Positions 38,724 to 48,700 of a stretch of DNA of 64,000 bases are shown one piece after another. The position numbers were made by a program, and so were the translations under genes. The number at the start of each line of letters is the position of its first letter. Positions within the stretch are counted from its first letter, which is position 1. The notes under the pieces were generated by a model. The model saw only the letters and a program-made list of their open reading frames with translations, had not been told where the DNA came from and did no database searches. Source of the stretch: Acidobacteriota bacterium (GTDB taxonomy: Bacteria; Acidobacteriota; Blastocatellia; Pyrinomonadales; Pyrinomonadaceae); the NCBI GenBank assembly GCA_019242475.1, contig JAFAVK010000015.1:1-64000 (forward strand), given 5' to 3'.

Positions 38724-40955
38724 CTACAGGTTTCTTTTCCAGAAGTCGAGCATCGTGCGTTGCAGGTGAATCTGGGCGGCGCGGTCGGCGAAGCCGTGCT
38801 TGCGCATCGGGTAGACCATCTGCTCGAAGAGCTTGCCGGACTGGATGAGGGCGTCGGCGAACGCCTGCGTGTTCTGCGGGTGGACGTTGTCGTCGTAGCT
38901 GCCGTGGACGAGCAGGAGGCGGCCGTGCAGATCGCCCGCGCGCTTGACCATCGCGGCGCGGTCGTACCCTTCGGGGTTCTCGGTCGGCGTCCCGCCGACG
39001 AGCGCCTCGGCCCACTTGGTGTCGTAGAAGCGCCAGTCGGTGACGGGCGCGCCGGCGATGCCCGCCCTGAACTCCTTCGAGCGCGTCAGAAGGCTGAGCG
39101 TGACGGTGCCGCCGTTGCTCCACCCGTAGACGCCGACGCGTTCGGGGTCAACCCACGGCTGGCGTTTGAGCCAGCGCACGGCGTCGAGCAGGTCGGCCGT
39201 CTCCGGCTCCATCGCCCGCCCCGCGACGGTGTCCTCAAGCCTCTTACTGATGCCCGTCGCCGCGCGGTTGTCCACCGTCAACAGCACGAAGCCCTCGGCG
39301 AGGTAGAGTTGTTCGGCGAGCAGGCCGGCCGGCCACGCGTCGGAGACCGAGGGGGCGGACGGCCCGCCGTAGATGGACATGATGACCGGGTAGCGGCGGT
39401 CGGGGCGAAACCCTTTCGGCTTGAGCAGGCGCGCGGGCATCTGGAAGCCGTCGGCCGCCGGGATGTTGAGAAGCTCCGGGTACTGCACGTCGAAGCGCGC
39501 GAGCAGCTCCGGCCGCGGCGGCGCGAGCACCTGCTGGCGCGCGCCGTCGGGGCGGTGCAGCGTGAGCGAAGGGAGCGTGCGTCTGTCTGAGAAGTTGTCG
39601 AGGTAGAAGCGCGCGTCCGGCGACATCGAGATGCGGTGGACGCCCGGCTCCGTTGACAGGCGCTCCATGCCGGAGCCGTCCAGCTTGATTCGATAGAGGT
39701 GGCGCTCGACGGACGAGCGTTCCAGCGCCGTGAAGTAGACCCAGCCCCCGGCCTCGTCGATGCCGACGACGGCCTGCCTGACCCAGAAGACGCCCGCGCC
39801 CGAAGAGGCCAGCGACCAGTCGCCGCGCGTGACCTGATTCACCAGGCGGCCGTCCGTCGTGTAGCGATAGAGGTGGTAGTGGCCGTCGCGCTCCGAGGCC
39901 CAGAGGAAGTGCCGGCCGTCGGCGAGGAAGTGGAGGTCGTCGTGGATGTTGACCCAGGCCGGGTCGGTCTCGGTCAGGACGCGCACGGCCGCGCCCGTCT
40001 CGCGCGAGGCGAAGTAGAGGCCGGACTCGTGCTGGTCGCGCGTCAAGGTCTGCACGCTCAGGCGGCGCCCTTCGGGCAGCCACTTCACGCGCAGGACGTA
40101 CTCGAAGGGGCGGTCTTTAATATCCACCCAGACGGTCGTGTCGCGTCCGACCTCCGCGACGCCGACGCGGACGCGCGGGTTGGGCATCCCCGCCTGCGGG
40201 TAGCGCTGTGTGATGAGGCGCGGCGCGCTGTCGGGCCGGAAGTCTACGAAGGCGCTCACGCCCACGGCCGACTCGTCGGTCTGCAAGTAGGCCAGCGCGC
40301 GCGAGTCCGGCGACCACCAGTAGCCGATGTCGCGCCGCCCGAAAATCTCCTCCCAGTAGAGCCACGACAGGCTGCCGTTCAAAGTCGTCTCCGAGCCGTC
40401 GCGCGTCACGCGCGTCTCGGCCCCCGTCTCCACGTCGATGACGTAGAGGTCGTGCGCGCGGACGAACGCGAGCCGCCGCCCGTCGGGCGAGAAGCCGGGC
40501 GACTGCTCCTCCGCCTCCGTCTTCGTCAGCCGCGTGAAGCGCGCCGCCGCGAGGTCGAGCAGGAAGAGGTCGCCCTTGAAGACGTAGAGCGCGCGCCGCC
40601 CCGAAGGGTCGAGCGCCTCCGGCCAGTCGAGCGACGGCCCCACGCCCGAGTCCGGCAGCAGAGTTTTCAAACTCGCCAACGCCGCGGCCATGTCGAGCGC
40701 GGGCCGGCGCGCGCCCGTCGAAGGCTCCAGGATTTCGAAGGTGCGCTCCTCCGGCGGGCGCCTCACGTCGAGCAGCAAAAGCCTTCCGTCCGACAGCCAG
40801 GCGTGCGCCGGCACGCTCGCGACCCGCCGCCCCTCGTCGCCGTAAATCCACTCCAGCGTGAGGCCGCCCGCGACCGTCGTCTGCGAACGCGCGGGCGCCG
40901 CCCCGAACAACAGGACGGCGAGAAGAACCGTGAGACAGAACGCTCGTGCGGACAT
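38724..40955 (-). CDS. Exported DPP4-like S9 peptidase
   Basis: This 743-residue protein has a signal peptide (ending ARSQ) and a DPPIV N-terminal propeller (residues about 60-490, with a typical double-Glu segment in SWLYWEEIFGRRDIGYWW). The C-terminal hydrolase domain carries Ser613 in GWSNGG, Asp in HGSYDDNVHP and His in RKHGF. It is predicted to remove dipeptides, often X-Pro, from exported or external peptides. AGAGGAGGGG precedes the ATG. This is the second S9 enzyme in the window. Confidence 0.9.
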   Translation of the reverse strand: MSARAFCLTVLLAVLLFGAAPARSQTTVAGGLTLEWIYGDEGRRVASVPAHAWLSDGRLLLLDVRRPPEERTFEILEPSTGARRPALDMAAALASLKTLLPDSGVGPSLDWPEALDPSGRRALYVFKGDLFLLDLAAARFTRLTKTEAEEQSPGFSPDGRRLAFVRAHDLYVIDVETGAETRVTRDGSETTLNGSLSWLYWEEIFGRRDIGYWWSPDSRALAYLQTDESAVGVSAFVDFRPDSAPRLITQRYPQAGMPNPRVRVGVAEVGRDTTVWVDIKDRPFEYVLRVKWLPEGRRLSVQTLTRDQHESGLYFASRETGAAVRVLTETDPAWVNIHDDLHFLADGRHFLWASERDGHYHLYRYTTDGRLVNQVTRGDWSLASSGAGVFWVRQAVVGIDEAGGWVYFTALERSSVERHLYRIKLDGSGMERLSTEPGVHRISMSPDARFYLDNFSDRRTLPSLTLHRPDGARQQVLAPPRPELLARFDVQYPELLNIPAADGFQMPARLLKPKGFRPDRRYPVIMSIYGGPSAPSVSDAWPAGLLAEQLYLAEGFVLLTVDNRAATGISKRLEDTVAGRAMEPETADLLDAVRWLKRQPWVDPERVGVYGWSNGGTVTLSLLTRSKEFRAGIAGAPVTDWRFYDTKWAEALVGGTPTENPEGYDRAAMVKRAGDLHGRLLLVHGSYDDNVHPQNTQAFADALIQSGKLFEQMVYPMRKHGFADRAAQIHLQRTMLDFWKRNL

Positions 40956-40977
40956 TGATTCCCCTCCTCTTCTTAAC

Positions 40978-41715
40978 TTAAACCGGGGCGGCTAAAGACA
41001 GCTCGAAGACGTAACCGTTGGTGTACCACGCCCCGCCCTGCGCGAATATTCGAATCACCCCGGCCTCGTTCAGCCGCAGGTAAAAGTCTATGTGCTCTTC
41101 GACAAACTCTTTCGCCGGCAGTTGCGCCACGGCCACCAGTCGCGCGCTGTAGTCGTTTACGGCCTGCCTCAAAGTCTCGTGGTAATCGGTCAGCGTGTGC
41201 ACCGGCAGGTAGAGGCGCGACCGCCCGTGCATGTGCCCCTTCGCCGCTTGCAAGAGGTCGAGGACGTGTTCGTTGCCCCTCTCGCCGCCGTCGAAGGTGT
41301 GCGCCAACTGCTCCCCGACCTCGTCCAGGTAACTCCGGTGGATGATCTCGTTAGGCAGATTAGCGAGAATCACGTCGAACTTCTTATCCAGCCCGGCGAA
41401 GAGCGCGCCCCGCCTGAACTCGACGGAGACGCCGTTGCGCGCCGCGTTCCTTTCGGCGACCTCGACGGCCGCGGGGTCGAGGTCGGTGGCGGAGACGACC
41501 GCGCCCGCTTTGGCCGCGAAGATCGCCAGCACGCCCGAGCCCGTGCCGATGTCGATGACGGTCTCGGCGGCGTTGACTCTGACGCTCTCGGCGTAGAACG
41601 AACCGTTGGCCGAAGGCGGGAAGACGTGCTCGTTAACCTCGAGCTCGATCTCAACGCCCTGCACGCTGACCTTCCTCCGCTCCGTGCCGCGCGCGAATGT
41701 CTTCACCCTTCTCAT
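40978..41715 (-). CDS. Methyltransferase of the small-domain (HemK/PrmA-like) type
   Basis: This 245-residue SAM enzyme has motif I VIDIGTGSGVLAIFAAKAG, an acidic motif II in SATDLDP and an NLPNE active-site motif comparable to NPPY. The N-terminal segment includes VFPPSANGSFYAESV. The family methylates protein Gln/Lys residues, RNA or small molecules. The substrate is unknown. It directly precedes the DPP4-like gene on the same strand. Confidence 0.75.
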   Translation of the reverse strand: MRRVKTFARGTERRKVSVQGVEIELEVNEHVFPPSANGSFYAESVRVNAAETVIDIGTGSGVLAIFAAKAGAVVSATDLDPAAVEVAERNAARNGVSVEFRRGALFAGLDKKFDVILANLPNEIIHRSYLDEVGEQLAHTFDGGERGNEHVLDLLQAAKGHMHGRSRLYLPVHTLTDYHETLRQAVNDYSARLVAVAQLPAKEFVEEHIDFYLRLNEAGVIRIFAQGGAWYTNGYVFELSLAAPV

Positions 41716-41786
41716 CGGCCCAATCTGTTCTTAGATTAAGAGACGAACCGGCGCCTTCAACACTCTCCCGGCCGCCGGCCGGGCTC

Positions 41787-42794
41787 TCATCTGTGCGGCG
41801 CGACCTCGTCGTGCGTCAGCGTGCGCGGGTGCGCGTAGATTTCTTTGACGCGCTCGGGCGTGTTGTCGGTGACGAGCCAGCTCGACCAGACCATGAACCA
41901 GGACCAGAGCGGCTGCGCCTCGAGGATTTCGGCCTTGGGCAGCTCGCCCACCTCGCCTAAAGCAATCAGCTTCCCGCCGGCCAGTTGAAGCAGCTCGTCG
42001 TAGTCCTTCTGCTCGTAGTCGAAGTGGTAGACGTCGGTGGCGAGCACGTCCACGTACTGCGGGCCGGGGTAATAATAGCGGTAGCTGAACGCCTCGTCCT
42101 TCGGGATGTCGCGCGGCGCGTTCGCGTCCCAGACCCAGAGCAGGTTGTTCAGGCCGTGCACCTTGACGAAGCGGTCGAAGAGCATCTTCCACAACTTCTG
42201 ATAGCCGTCCCGGCCCTTCTTGTCGCCCCACCAGAACCAGACGCCGTTCATCTCGTGGTAAGGCCGCCAGAGCACGGGCACGTGCGCGTCGCGCAGGCGC
42301 TCGAGGTGCGCGGCGACGCGGTCGGCCTGCGCCTGCCAGCGCAGGTTCAAGGGCGTGCCCGGCGTCGTCAGCTCCTTCCACTGCGCGTCGGTCAGCTCGC
42401 CCTGGATACTCTCCTTCCAGCCGTAGGGCGGCTCGTCCTGCGGCCGCCCGGCGTGCCACATCAGGGTGACGATGTAGCCCTCCCTGTACTTCTTAATCGC
42501 CTCCTCGACGATCTCCGGCCCGTAGTCCTTCGTCCCGCCGAGGATGAAGTCCGTGCCCCAGACGGCCGGGCGCTTCCCCGTCAAAGACTCGGCCACGTCC
42601 ATGTACTTGTTCAGCTCGTGGTTGTAGTTGTGCTGCCCGGCCAGCGTGTGCTTCCCCCGCAAGCTATACAGATAACTTAAAAGCTTCCGCGCCTCGGGCG
42701 AAGCGTCCTTGTTGACGGGCTGAAAGCTCTGGGCCGCCGCGTGCGACGAGGCCAGGAGGAGGAGAACGAGTGTCAGACTTCTCATCTTCATCAT
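41787..42794 (-). CDS. GH26 beta-mannanase
   Basis: This 335-residue secreted hydrolase has a signal peptide ending near SHAAAQ. GH26 motifs: GKHTLAGQHNY near the N-terminus, acid/base Glu in RPYHEMNGVWFWW, and nucleophile Glu in LIALGEVGEL. It should cut internal beta-1,4-mannosidic bonds. Downstream of an alpha-galactosidase on the same strand (18-bp gap), so the pair can debranch and degrade galactomannan. Confidence 0.85.
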   Translation of the reverse strand: MMKMRSLTLVLLLLASSHAAAQSFQPVNKDASPEARKLLSYLYSLRGKHTLAGQHNYNHELNKYMDVAESLTGKRPAVWGTDFILGGTKDYGPEIVEEAIKKYREGYIVTLMWHAGRPQDEPPYGWKESIQGELTDAQWKELTTPGTPLNLRWQAQADRVAAHLERLRDAHVPVLWRPYHEMNGVWFWWGDKKGRDGYQKLWKMLFDRFVKVHGLNNLLWVWDANAPRDIPKDEAFSYRYYYPGPQYVDVLATDVYHFDYEQKDYDELLQLAGGKLIALGEVGELPKAEILEAQPLWSWFMVWSSWLVTDNTPERVKEIYAHPRTLTHDEVAPHR

Positions 42795-42812
42795 TGTGAA
42801 AGGTGCCCGCGG

Positions 42813-44015
42813 CTACTTCGACAGGCGGAGCATGACTACGTCGTGCGAAGGGATTTCGGCGGCGAAGGGCGCGGCGGTCGTGCCCGCGTCCCGCTTCGCC
42901 CAAAGGTCGCGGATGCGGTACGTCAGCTTGTCCGGGCTGAAGCTTGCATGCGAGAGGCCGTCCGTGACGGCGTTCCTCTTCCACTCGAACGTGACCGCGC
43001 GCGGCGTCTCCCCGCGGTTGAGGAAGCAGGCGGCCCAGTCGCCGCCCTGCAAGGGCTTGAGCCAGACTTCGAGCGCCCCCTCGGCGAGGTACTTGAACCC
43101 CTCCACGCCGAGCGCGTCCTGGTTGACGGCGACGACCTCCCTGTTGGTCAGGATGTCGCGCGTCTCTCTGCTCATGCTGCGCAGGTCGTTGCCGGCCATG
43201 AGCGGGGCGGCGAGCATCGCCCACATCGAGAAGTGCGCGCGGTCTTCGTTCGTCGTCATGCCGTTCCCGACCTCCAGCATGTCGGGGTCGTTCCAGTGGC
43301 CGGGGCCGGTGTGCGCGCGCAGGTCTTTCTGCAAATCGAGGATGCGCATCACGCTTAGGGGCGACCAGGTGCCGTAGCTCTTCTCACAGTCGAAGCAGGC
43401 GGTGATGTCGCCCGTCGTGCGCCAGAGATGGCCCACGTCCTTCGCCCACTCCCACGGCTTGTTGCTTCCCCACTCGCACAGGCTGAAGACGATGGGGCGT
43501 CCCGCGGCGTGGAGCGCGTCGCGCATCGTCGTGTACGCGCCCTCGGCCTTGAGCCCCTCGTTGTTGCACCAGTCGTACTTAAGATAATCGATGCCCCACG
43601 AGGCGTAAGCGCGCGCGTCCTGGTACTCGCGGCCGCGGCTGCCCGGCCGGCCGCCGCACGTCTTCGCGCCCGCGTCGGAGTAGATGCCGAGCTTCAAGCC
43701 CTTCGAGTGGACGTAGTCGGCCAGCGCCTTCATCCCCGAGGGGAAGCGCGCGGCGTCCGGGTGGATGTTCCCCTCTTCGTCGCGCTCGCCGTGCCAGCAG
43801 TCGTCGATGACGACGTACTGGTAGCCGGCGTCTTTCATCCCGCTCGCGACCAACGCGTCGGCCGTCTCGCGGATCAACCTCTCGCTGACATCACAACCGA
43901 ACCTGTTCCAACTGTTCCAGCCCATCGGCGGCGTCCGCGCGAGGTCGTCGAACTTCTGCGCGCGCGCCGCGGCGCAGGCGGCGAGGGTTAAAACGAGTGC
44001 GAGCGCGATTCTCAT
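42813..44015 (-). CDS. GH27 alpha-galactosidase
   Basis: This 400-residue secreted enzyme releases alpha-galactose side chains. Signal peptide ends near ARAQ. The GH27 layout is clear: TPPMGWNSWNRFGCDV, VIDDCWHG, LKLGIYSDAGAKTCGG, nucleophile Asp in YLKYDWCN and acid/base Asp near RTTGDI. A C-terminal beta-sandwich ends at about residue 400. It is the first gene of the GH27-GH26 pair. Confidence 0.9.
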   Translation of the reverse strand: MRIALALVLTLAACAAARAQKFDDLARTPPMGWNSWNRFGCDVSERLIRETADALVASGMKDAGYQYVVIDDCWHGERDEEGNIHPDAARFPSGMKALADYVHSKGLKLGIYSDAGAKTCGGRPGSRGREYQDARAYASWGIDYLKYDWCNNEGLKAEGAYTTMRDALHAAGRPIVFSLCEWGSNKPWEWAKDVGHLWRTTGDITACFDCEKSYGTWSPLSVMRILDLQKDLRAHTGPGHWNDPDMLEVGNGMTTNEDRAHFSMWAMLAAPLMAGNDLRSMSRETRDILTNREVVAVNQDALGVEGFKYLAEGALEVWLKPLQGGDWAACFLNRGETPRAVTFEWKRNAVTDGLSHASFSPDKLTYRIRDLWAKRDAGTTAAPFAAEIPSHDVVMLRLSK

Positions 44016-44042
44016 CCCTGTCTGTGTCCTTTCAGTGTGCAG

Positions 44043-44834
44043 TCATGAGACCGTCCGCCCGGCCTCTTCCAGCCATTGGCTGACCACCCGGACTTTGTCC
44101 CAGGCGAGCTGCGGTGCTTTCTCCGACAGCCTCTGCCGTGCCAATTCGAGCAGCACGACTCCGGCCTCAGCCGGGGTGAGCAGGCCCACACGGCTCAGCT
44201 CGCGCCCGAGTTCCGTCTCCCTCTGCTCTAATCTCCGCCGCGCGTCCAGCCCGTCCGCCAGGCCGGCCCCGCTCAGGCCGCCGTGCGCCGCGAGCACGTT
44301 GAGAAACCTGTCGATGGAGAACTGTATATACTGCCGCGCGCTCAGGCGCTCCCCGCGCTCCCACCTCTCGTGCGCCGTCCACAACAGCACGCAGAGGTTC
44401 TCCAGCACGTCGGGCCTGCCCAGCACGTCCGCGCGCTCCTCCCGCGTCCGGAGGCGAATGGATTCGGCCAGGGTCTCGATGTCCCGGCGGTCTATCAGCA
44501 CACGGTACCGCTCGATCTTACCGCGCACGGCCTCCTCCGGGTCGAAGACGATGTACTCCACCTTGTGCCCGTCCCGGTAGAGCACGTCGCGGCCCGAGGG
44601 CTTGTGCCTGACGGTGAGCAGAATCTCTTCGGCGCGCGGCAGCCAGGAGAGACTTTCGAGGTAGCGCGGCTGTGCCCCGGGCGCCGTGATGACCCAGAAG
44701 TCGTGATCCGACCAGCGGTCGCGCGAGGAGTCGTCGGCCGTGGAGCCGAGGGCGACGAGGCCGACGACATCGGGGTCGGCTTCGAGCCCGGACGTCAGCT
44801 CGTCAAGGAAGCGCTGGTAGTCGGCAGGGTTCAT
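44043..44834 (-). CDS. Nucleotidyltransferase-fold protein
   Basis: This 263-residue protein has the Pol-beta-type motif VALGST...SDHDFWVI, where GS and DxD bind nucleotide and metal. A helical C-terminal half (YIQFSIDRFLNVLAAHGG) resembles aminoglycoside/lincosamide adenylyltransferase-like proteins. It could adenylylate a small molecule, such as an antibiotic. There is no resistance phenotype evidence. It starts at ATG 44834. Confidence 0.65.
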   Translation of the reverse strand: MNPADYQRFLDELTSGLEADPDVVGLVALGSTADDSSRDRWSDHDFWVITAPGAQPRYLESLSWLPRAEEILLTVRHKPSGRDVLYRDGHKVEYIVFDPEEAVRGKIERYRVLIDRRDIETLAESIRLRTREERADVLGRPDVLENLCVLLWTAHERWERGERLSARQYIQFSIDRFLNVLAAHGGLSGAGLADGLDARRRLEQRETELGRELSRVGLLTPAEAGVVLLELARQRLSEKAPQLAWDKVRVVSQWLEEAGRTVS

Positions 44835-44935
44835 GGCTGCTGTAACCGAACGGCTGTGGAGTCCGGCGGTTTCTGACCGCCGCGCCGTGCAATTTATCAT
44901 CTTCGCGCGCGCCCGCGCTTGTGTAGAATGGGCGC

Positions 44936-46345
44936 ATGGCTAAAACGGTTCTGGCGACTGCGGCGCTCCTCGCCCTGTCCCTGCTGCCCGCGCCCGGCGC
45001 GCGCCAGGCGCCGCCGCGGACGATGCGCCTCGACCTCTACCACACGGGCACCGCCACGGAAGAGGTCTTCAGCCTCGACCGCGCCGTCGTCGAGCCTTTG
45101 CCCTGGCCCGGCAACCCGCGCCGCGCCGTGGACGACTCGAACCTCGGCAAGTACTTCTTCGAAGTCAAAGACGCGAAGACGGGGCGCGTCCTCTACTCGC
45201 GCGGCTTCGCCTCCGTCTACGGCGAGTGGGAGACGACCGACGAGGCCAAGACCACGCGCCGCACCTTCGAGGAGTCGCTCCGCTTCCCCGCGCCCGACGC
45301 CCCCGTGCAAATCGTCTTGAAGAAGCGCGACAAGCAGAACCAGTTCCGCGAAGTCTGGACTACGGCGCTCGACCCTTCGGACATCTTCATCGACCGCTCG
45401 AATCCTAAAGCGCCCGCGCCCCTCATCGAGATTCAGAAGAACGGCGACCCTGCTTCGAAGGTTGACTTCCTCATCATCGGCGACGGCTACACCGCGGCCG
45501 AGGCCGCAAAGTTCGAACGGGACGCGCGCCGCATGACCGAGGTGCTCTTCTCGACTTCGCCTTTCAAAGAGAGACGCAGTGACTTCAACGTCTGGGCCTT
45601 GTGCCCGCCCGCGGCGGAGTCGGGCGTCTCGCGCCCCTCGACCGGCGTCTATCACGACTCGCCGCTCGGCGCGACCTACGACGCCTTCGGCTCGGAGCGC
45701 TACGTCCTCACCTTCGACAACCGCGCGCTCCGCCGCGCCGCCCAGTTCGCCCCTTACGAGTTCGTCGAAATCCTCGTCAACAACCGCACCTACGGCGGCG
45801 GCGGCATTCACAATCTCTACAGCACGGTCGCCGTCGATAACGCGTGGGCCAACTACGTCTTCGTCCACGAGTTCGGCCACCACTTCGCCGGGCTCGCCGA
45901 CGAGTACTACACCTCCTCGGTCGCCTACACCCCGCCCGCCGAGCGCACAGAGCCCTGGGAGCCGAACGTGACGGCGCTGCTCGACCCGGCGAATCTCAAG
46001 TGGAAAGATTTGGTCGAGCCCGGCACGCCGATTCCGACGCCGTGGGGCAAAGAGGCTTTCGAAACTTATTCGAACGAGATTCAACAGCGGCGCCGTCAAA
46101 TCAGGGCCGAGCGCAAGCCCGAGGAGGTGATGGAGGCGCTCTTCCGCGAGGAGCTGCAACACGAACGGGGCACCTTCGCGAAGGAGAAGTACGCGGGCCG
46201 CGTCGGCGCCTTCGAGGGCGCGAACTACGAGGCCAAAGGCTTCTACCGGCCCGAGGTCGATTGCATCATGTTCACGCGCACCGACCACTTCTGCGCCGTC
46301 TGCCGCCGCGCCATCGAGCGCGTCATCGACATGTACGCACGCTGA
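44936..46345 (+). CDS. M64-family metallopeptidase (IgA-peptidase type)
   Basis: This 469-residue secreted protein has a signal peptide (cleavage near GARQ). An N-terminal beta domain (about residues 25-165) precedes the peptidase domain. The zinc site is HEFGHHFAGLADE, i.e. HExxHxxGxxDE. The C-terminal region contains paired Cys (VDCIM, DHFCAVC). It should cleave proteins outside the cell; the IgA name reflects the founding family only. Confidence 0.85.
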   Translation: MAKTVLATAALLALSLLPAPGARQAPPRTMRLDLYHTGTATEEVFSLDRAVVEPLPWPGNPRRAVDDSNLGKYFFEVKDAKTGRVLYSRGFASVYGEWETTDEAKTTRRTFEESLRFPAPDAPVQIVLKKRDKQNQFREVWTTALDPSDIFIDRSNPKAPAPLIEIQKNGDPASKVDFLIIGDGYTAAEAAKFERDARRMTEVLFSTSPFKERRSDFNVWALCPPAAESGVSRPSTGVYHDSPLGATYDAFGSERYVLTFDNRALRRAAQFAPYEFVEILVNNRTYGGGGIHNLYSTVAVDNAWANYVFVHEFGHHFAGLADEYYTSSVAYTPPAERTEPWEPNVTALLDPANLKWKDLVEPGTPIPTPWGKEAFETYSNEIQQRRRQIRAERKPEEVMEALFREELQHERGTFAKEKYAGRVGAFEGANYEAKGFYRPEVDCIMFTRTDHFCAVCRRAIERVIDMYAR

Positions 46346-46356
46346 CCTTCCCGTCA

Positions 46357-47736
46357 ATGAAAACCATGAGAACGCTAACCGCCTGCCTCGCGCTGCTGCT
46401 CGTCGCGCAGCCCGTCTGCGCGCAACAGCAGCCGCAGCAACCCGCGACCGACGCGACCACGCCGCTGCACCAGCTGCGCCCAAACTACCCAGTCCCCTAT
46501 GGCGTCCCGCAGCCGGAGGAGGTCGCACGGCTGCTCGACCTGATTCACGCCTACCTCGACGAGACGACGCCGACCGGCTTCGTCAACTCGCGCACGGGCG
46601 CCGCGCTGACCGACTTCAATCTAATCGACCGGGACACGACCCTGCGGCGCGGCGACTTCCGCCTCGTGAGCTACGAGTGGGGCGTGACCTACGCCGGGAT
46701 GCTGCTGGCGAGCGAGGCGACGGGCGACCCGCGCTTCCGCGACTACACGGAGAAGCGCATGCAGTTCATCGCCGAGGCCGCGCCCTACGTCTCCAAGACC
46801 GCGGCCGAGCACGCGAGCGATTGGGGCGGGGGCTTGCCCATGCGCAACCTCGTCGCGCCGCGCGCGCTCGACGACTGCGGGGCGATGTGCGCCGCGATGA
46901 TTAAGGCGACGCGCGCGGGGAGCAAGGCCAACCTCCGGCCGCTCATCGACACGGCCATCAACTACATCATGACGAAGGAGCACCGCCTGAAGGACGGGAC
47001 GCTCGCGCGCAACCGCCCGCAGCCGAACACCATCTGGCTCGACGACCTGTTTATGAGCGTGCCGGCGCTGGCGCAGATGGGGAAGCTGACGGGCGAGAGG
47101 AAGTATTACGACGAGGCCTGCAGGCAGGTCTTGAGCTTCGCCCGCCGGATGTTCAACCGCGAGCGCGGCGTCTACATGCACGGCTGGGTCGAGGGGATGA
47201 CCGAGCACCCCGAGTTCCGCTGGGCGCGTGCCAACGGCTGGGCCTTCATGACCGCGGTCGAGCTGTTGGAGGTGCTGCCGGAGAATCACCCGCAGCGCCC
47301 GCAGATTCTTGAGCTGTTGAGGGCACACGCCAAGGGCTTGGCCGCGTTGCAGTCGGGCTCGGGCTTCTGGCACCAGCTCCTCGACCGCGAAGACTCTTAC
47401 CTCGAAACCTCGGCCACGGCCATCTACGCCTACGCCTTCGCGCGCGCCATCAACCGCGGCTGGATCGACGCGACCGCCTACGCGCCCGCGGCCTTGCTCG
47501 CGTGGAACGCGGTCTCGACCAAGGTCAACGCGCGCGGCCAGGTCGAAGGCACCTGCGTCGGGACGGGGATGGCCTTCGACCCGGCCTTCTACTACTTCCG
47601 CCCCACCAGCCCCTACGCCGCGCACGGCTACGGCCCCGTGCTGCTCGCGGGCGCCGAAGTCATCCGCATGTTGAAGGGCAACCAGTTCGAAATCAACGAC
47701 AGTTCCGTCCAGCGCCTACAGCCGAAGACCGACTAG
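46357..47736 (+). CDS. GH105-family glycoside hydrolase-like protein
   Basis: This 459-residue protein has a signal peptide (ending VCAQQ) and an (alpha/alpha)6 barrel like unsaturated rhamnogalacturonyl hydrolases YteR/RhiN: SYEWGVTYAGML, TIWLDDLFMSVPALAQMG with the catalytic-type Asp, YMHGWVEG, RANGWAFM and SATAIYAYAFARAI. It would hydrolyse unsaturated uronate-containing disaccharides. It starts 11 bp after the M64 peptidase stop, so they form an operon. No polysaccharide lyase is seen in the window. Confidence 0.8.
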   Translation: MKTMRTLTACLALLLVAQPVCAQQQPQQPATDATTPLHQLRPNYPVPYGVPQPEEVARLLDLIHAYLDETTPTGFVNSRTGAALTDFNLIDRDTTLRRGDFRLVSYEWGVTYAGMLLASEATGDPRFRDYTEKRMQFIAEAAPYVSKTAAEHASDWGGGLPMRNLVAPRALDDCGAMCAAMIKATRAGSKANLRPLIDTAINYIMTKEHRLKDGTLARNRPQPNTIWLDDLFMSVPALAQMGKLTGERKYYDEACRQVLSFARRMFNRERGVYMHGWVEGMTEHPEFRWARANGWAFMTAVELLEVLPENHPQRPQILELLRAHAKGLAALQSGSGFWHQLLDREDSYLETSATAIYAYAFARAINRGWIDATAYAPAALLAWNAVSTKVNARGQVEGTCVGTGMAFDPAFYYFRPTSPYAAHGYGPVLLAGAEVIRMLKGNQFEINDSSVQRLQPKTD

Positions 47737-47742
47737 CCGCGT

Positions 47743-48687
47743 TCAACTCTCCGTGAGGATGTGGCAGAGCTTCGCGAGGTCGATGTTGCCGCCGGAGACG
47801 ACGCAGACGACCTTGCCCGCGCCCGCGAGACCTTCGAGGGCACAGGCCACGGGGCAGGCGCCCGCGCCTTCGGCGATGACGCGATTCCGCTCGGCCAGGA
47901 GCCTGAGCGCCGCGGCGACCTGTTCAAGTCCGACGACGAGCGAGCCGTCGAGAAGCTGTTGCGCGCGCTCGAACATCGCGGGGAAGACGCCGCGGCCGCC
48001 GATGCCGTCAACAAACGAAGGTTGATAATCGACCTGCCGCGCCGCCCCGGCCGCGAGCGAGGCGGCGAGCGGCGCGGCCGTCTCCACCTCGGCCGCATAC
48101 AGTTTGCAATTCGGCCTCAGCTCGCGCATCGCCGCCGCGATGCCGCACGCCAGCCCGCCGCCGCCCCAGGGGATGACGACCGCGTCCACTTCGGGGAGGT
48201 CTTCGAGGATTTCCAGCGCGATGGTGCCGTTGCCGGCCATCACGTCGGGGTCGTCGAAGGCGTGGACGAAATGGGCCTTGACGCCCGCGTAGGCGCGGCG
48301 CTCGAAGCAGTCCCACCACTCCCCGAAAGGGACTTTGATGACGCGGCCGCCGAGCCTTTCGACGGCCCTGACCTTCGTCTCGGGCGCGGTCTCGGGCGCG
48401 ACGACCGTGCAGGGGATGCCGAGGTCGCGCGCGCGCCAGGCGACGCCCTGCGCCATGTTGCCGGCCGACGCGGTGAGCACGCCTCCGGCCAACTCCTCGC
48501 GCGACAGGCGCGCAATCGCGTTCGCCGCGCCGCGTATCTTGAACGAGCCGATGGGCTGGAGGTTCTCCAGCTTGAGGTAGATTTCGGCGGGCGCCTCGCG
48601 GTAGTTGAGCCGGACGAGTGGCGTCCGTATCGCCGCGCCGCTCAAGCGGCCTCTTGCCTCCTCGACGGCGGCCAGCGTGGGCAGCAT
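47743..48687 (-). CDS. Threonine-dehydratase-like PLP enzyme
   Basis: This 314-residue fold-type II PLP enzyme has the lysine motif GSFKIRGA, the glycine loop PWGGGGLACG and phosphate-binding SAGNMAQG. It lacks the regulatory ACT domains of IlvA, so it is a catabolic or specialised member (threonine/serine dehydratase, hydroxyaspartate dehydratase, or the EutB type of ectoine degradation). ATG 48687 has AGGGGG at the right distance. It follows the ornithine-cyclodeaminase homologue, a pairing seen in EutB-EutC and in hydroxyaspartate pathways. Confidence 0.8.
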   Translation of the reverse strand: MLPTLAAVEEARGRLSGAAIRTPLVRLNYREAPAEIYLKLENLQPIGSFKIRGAANAIARLSREELAGGVLTASAGNMAQGVAWRARDLGIPCTVVAPETAPETKVRAVERLGGRVIKVPFGEWWDCFERRAYAGVKAHFVHAFDDPDVMAGNGTIALEILEDLPEVDAVVIPWGGGGLACGIAAAMRELRPNCKLYAAEVETAAPLAASLAAGAARQVDYQPSFVDGIGGRGVFPAMFERAQQLLDGSLVVGLEQVAAALRLLAERNRVIAEGAGACPVACALEGLAGAGKVVCVVSGGNIDLAKLCHILTES

Positions 48688-48700
48688 GAACACCCCCTTT

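Noticed and set aside
44043-44834. Confirmed antibiotic-resistance nucleotidyltransferase
   Set aside because: Only the general GS...DxD nucleotidyltransferase motif is visible; nothing identifies an antibiotic substrate, so it was kept as fold-level only.
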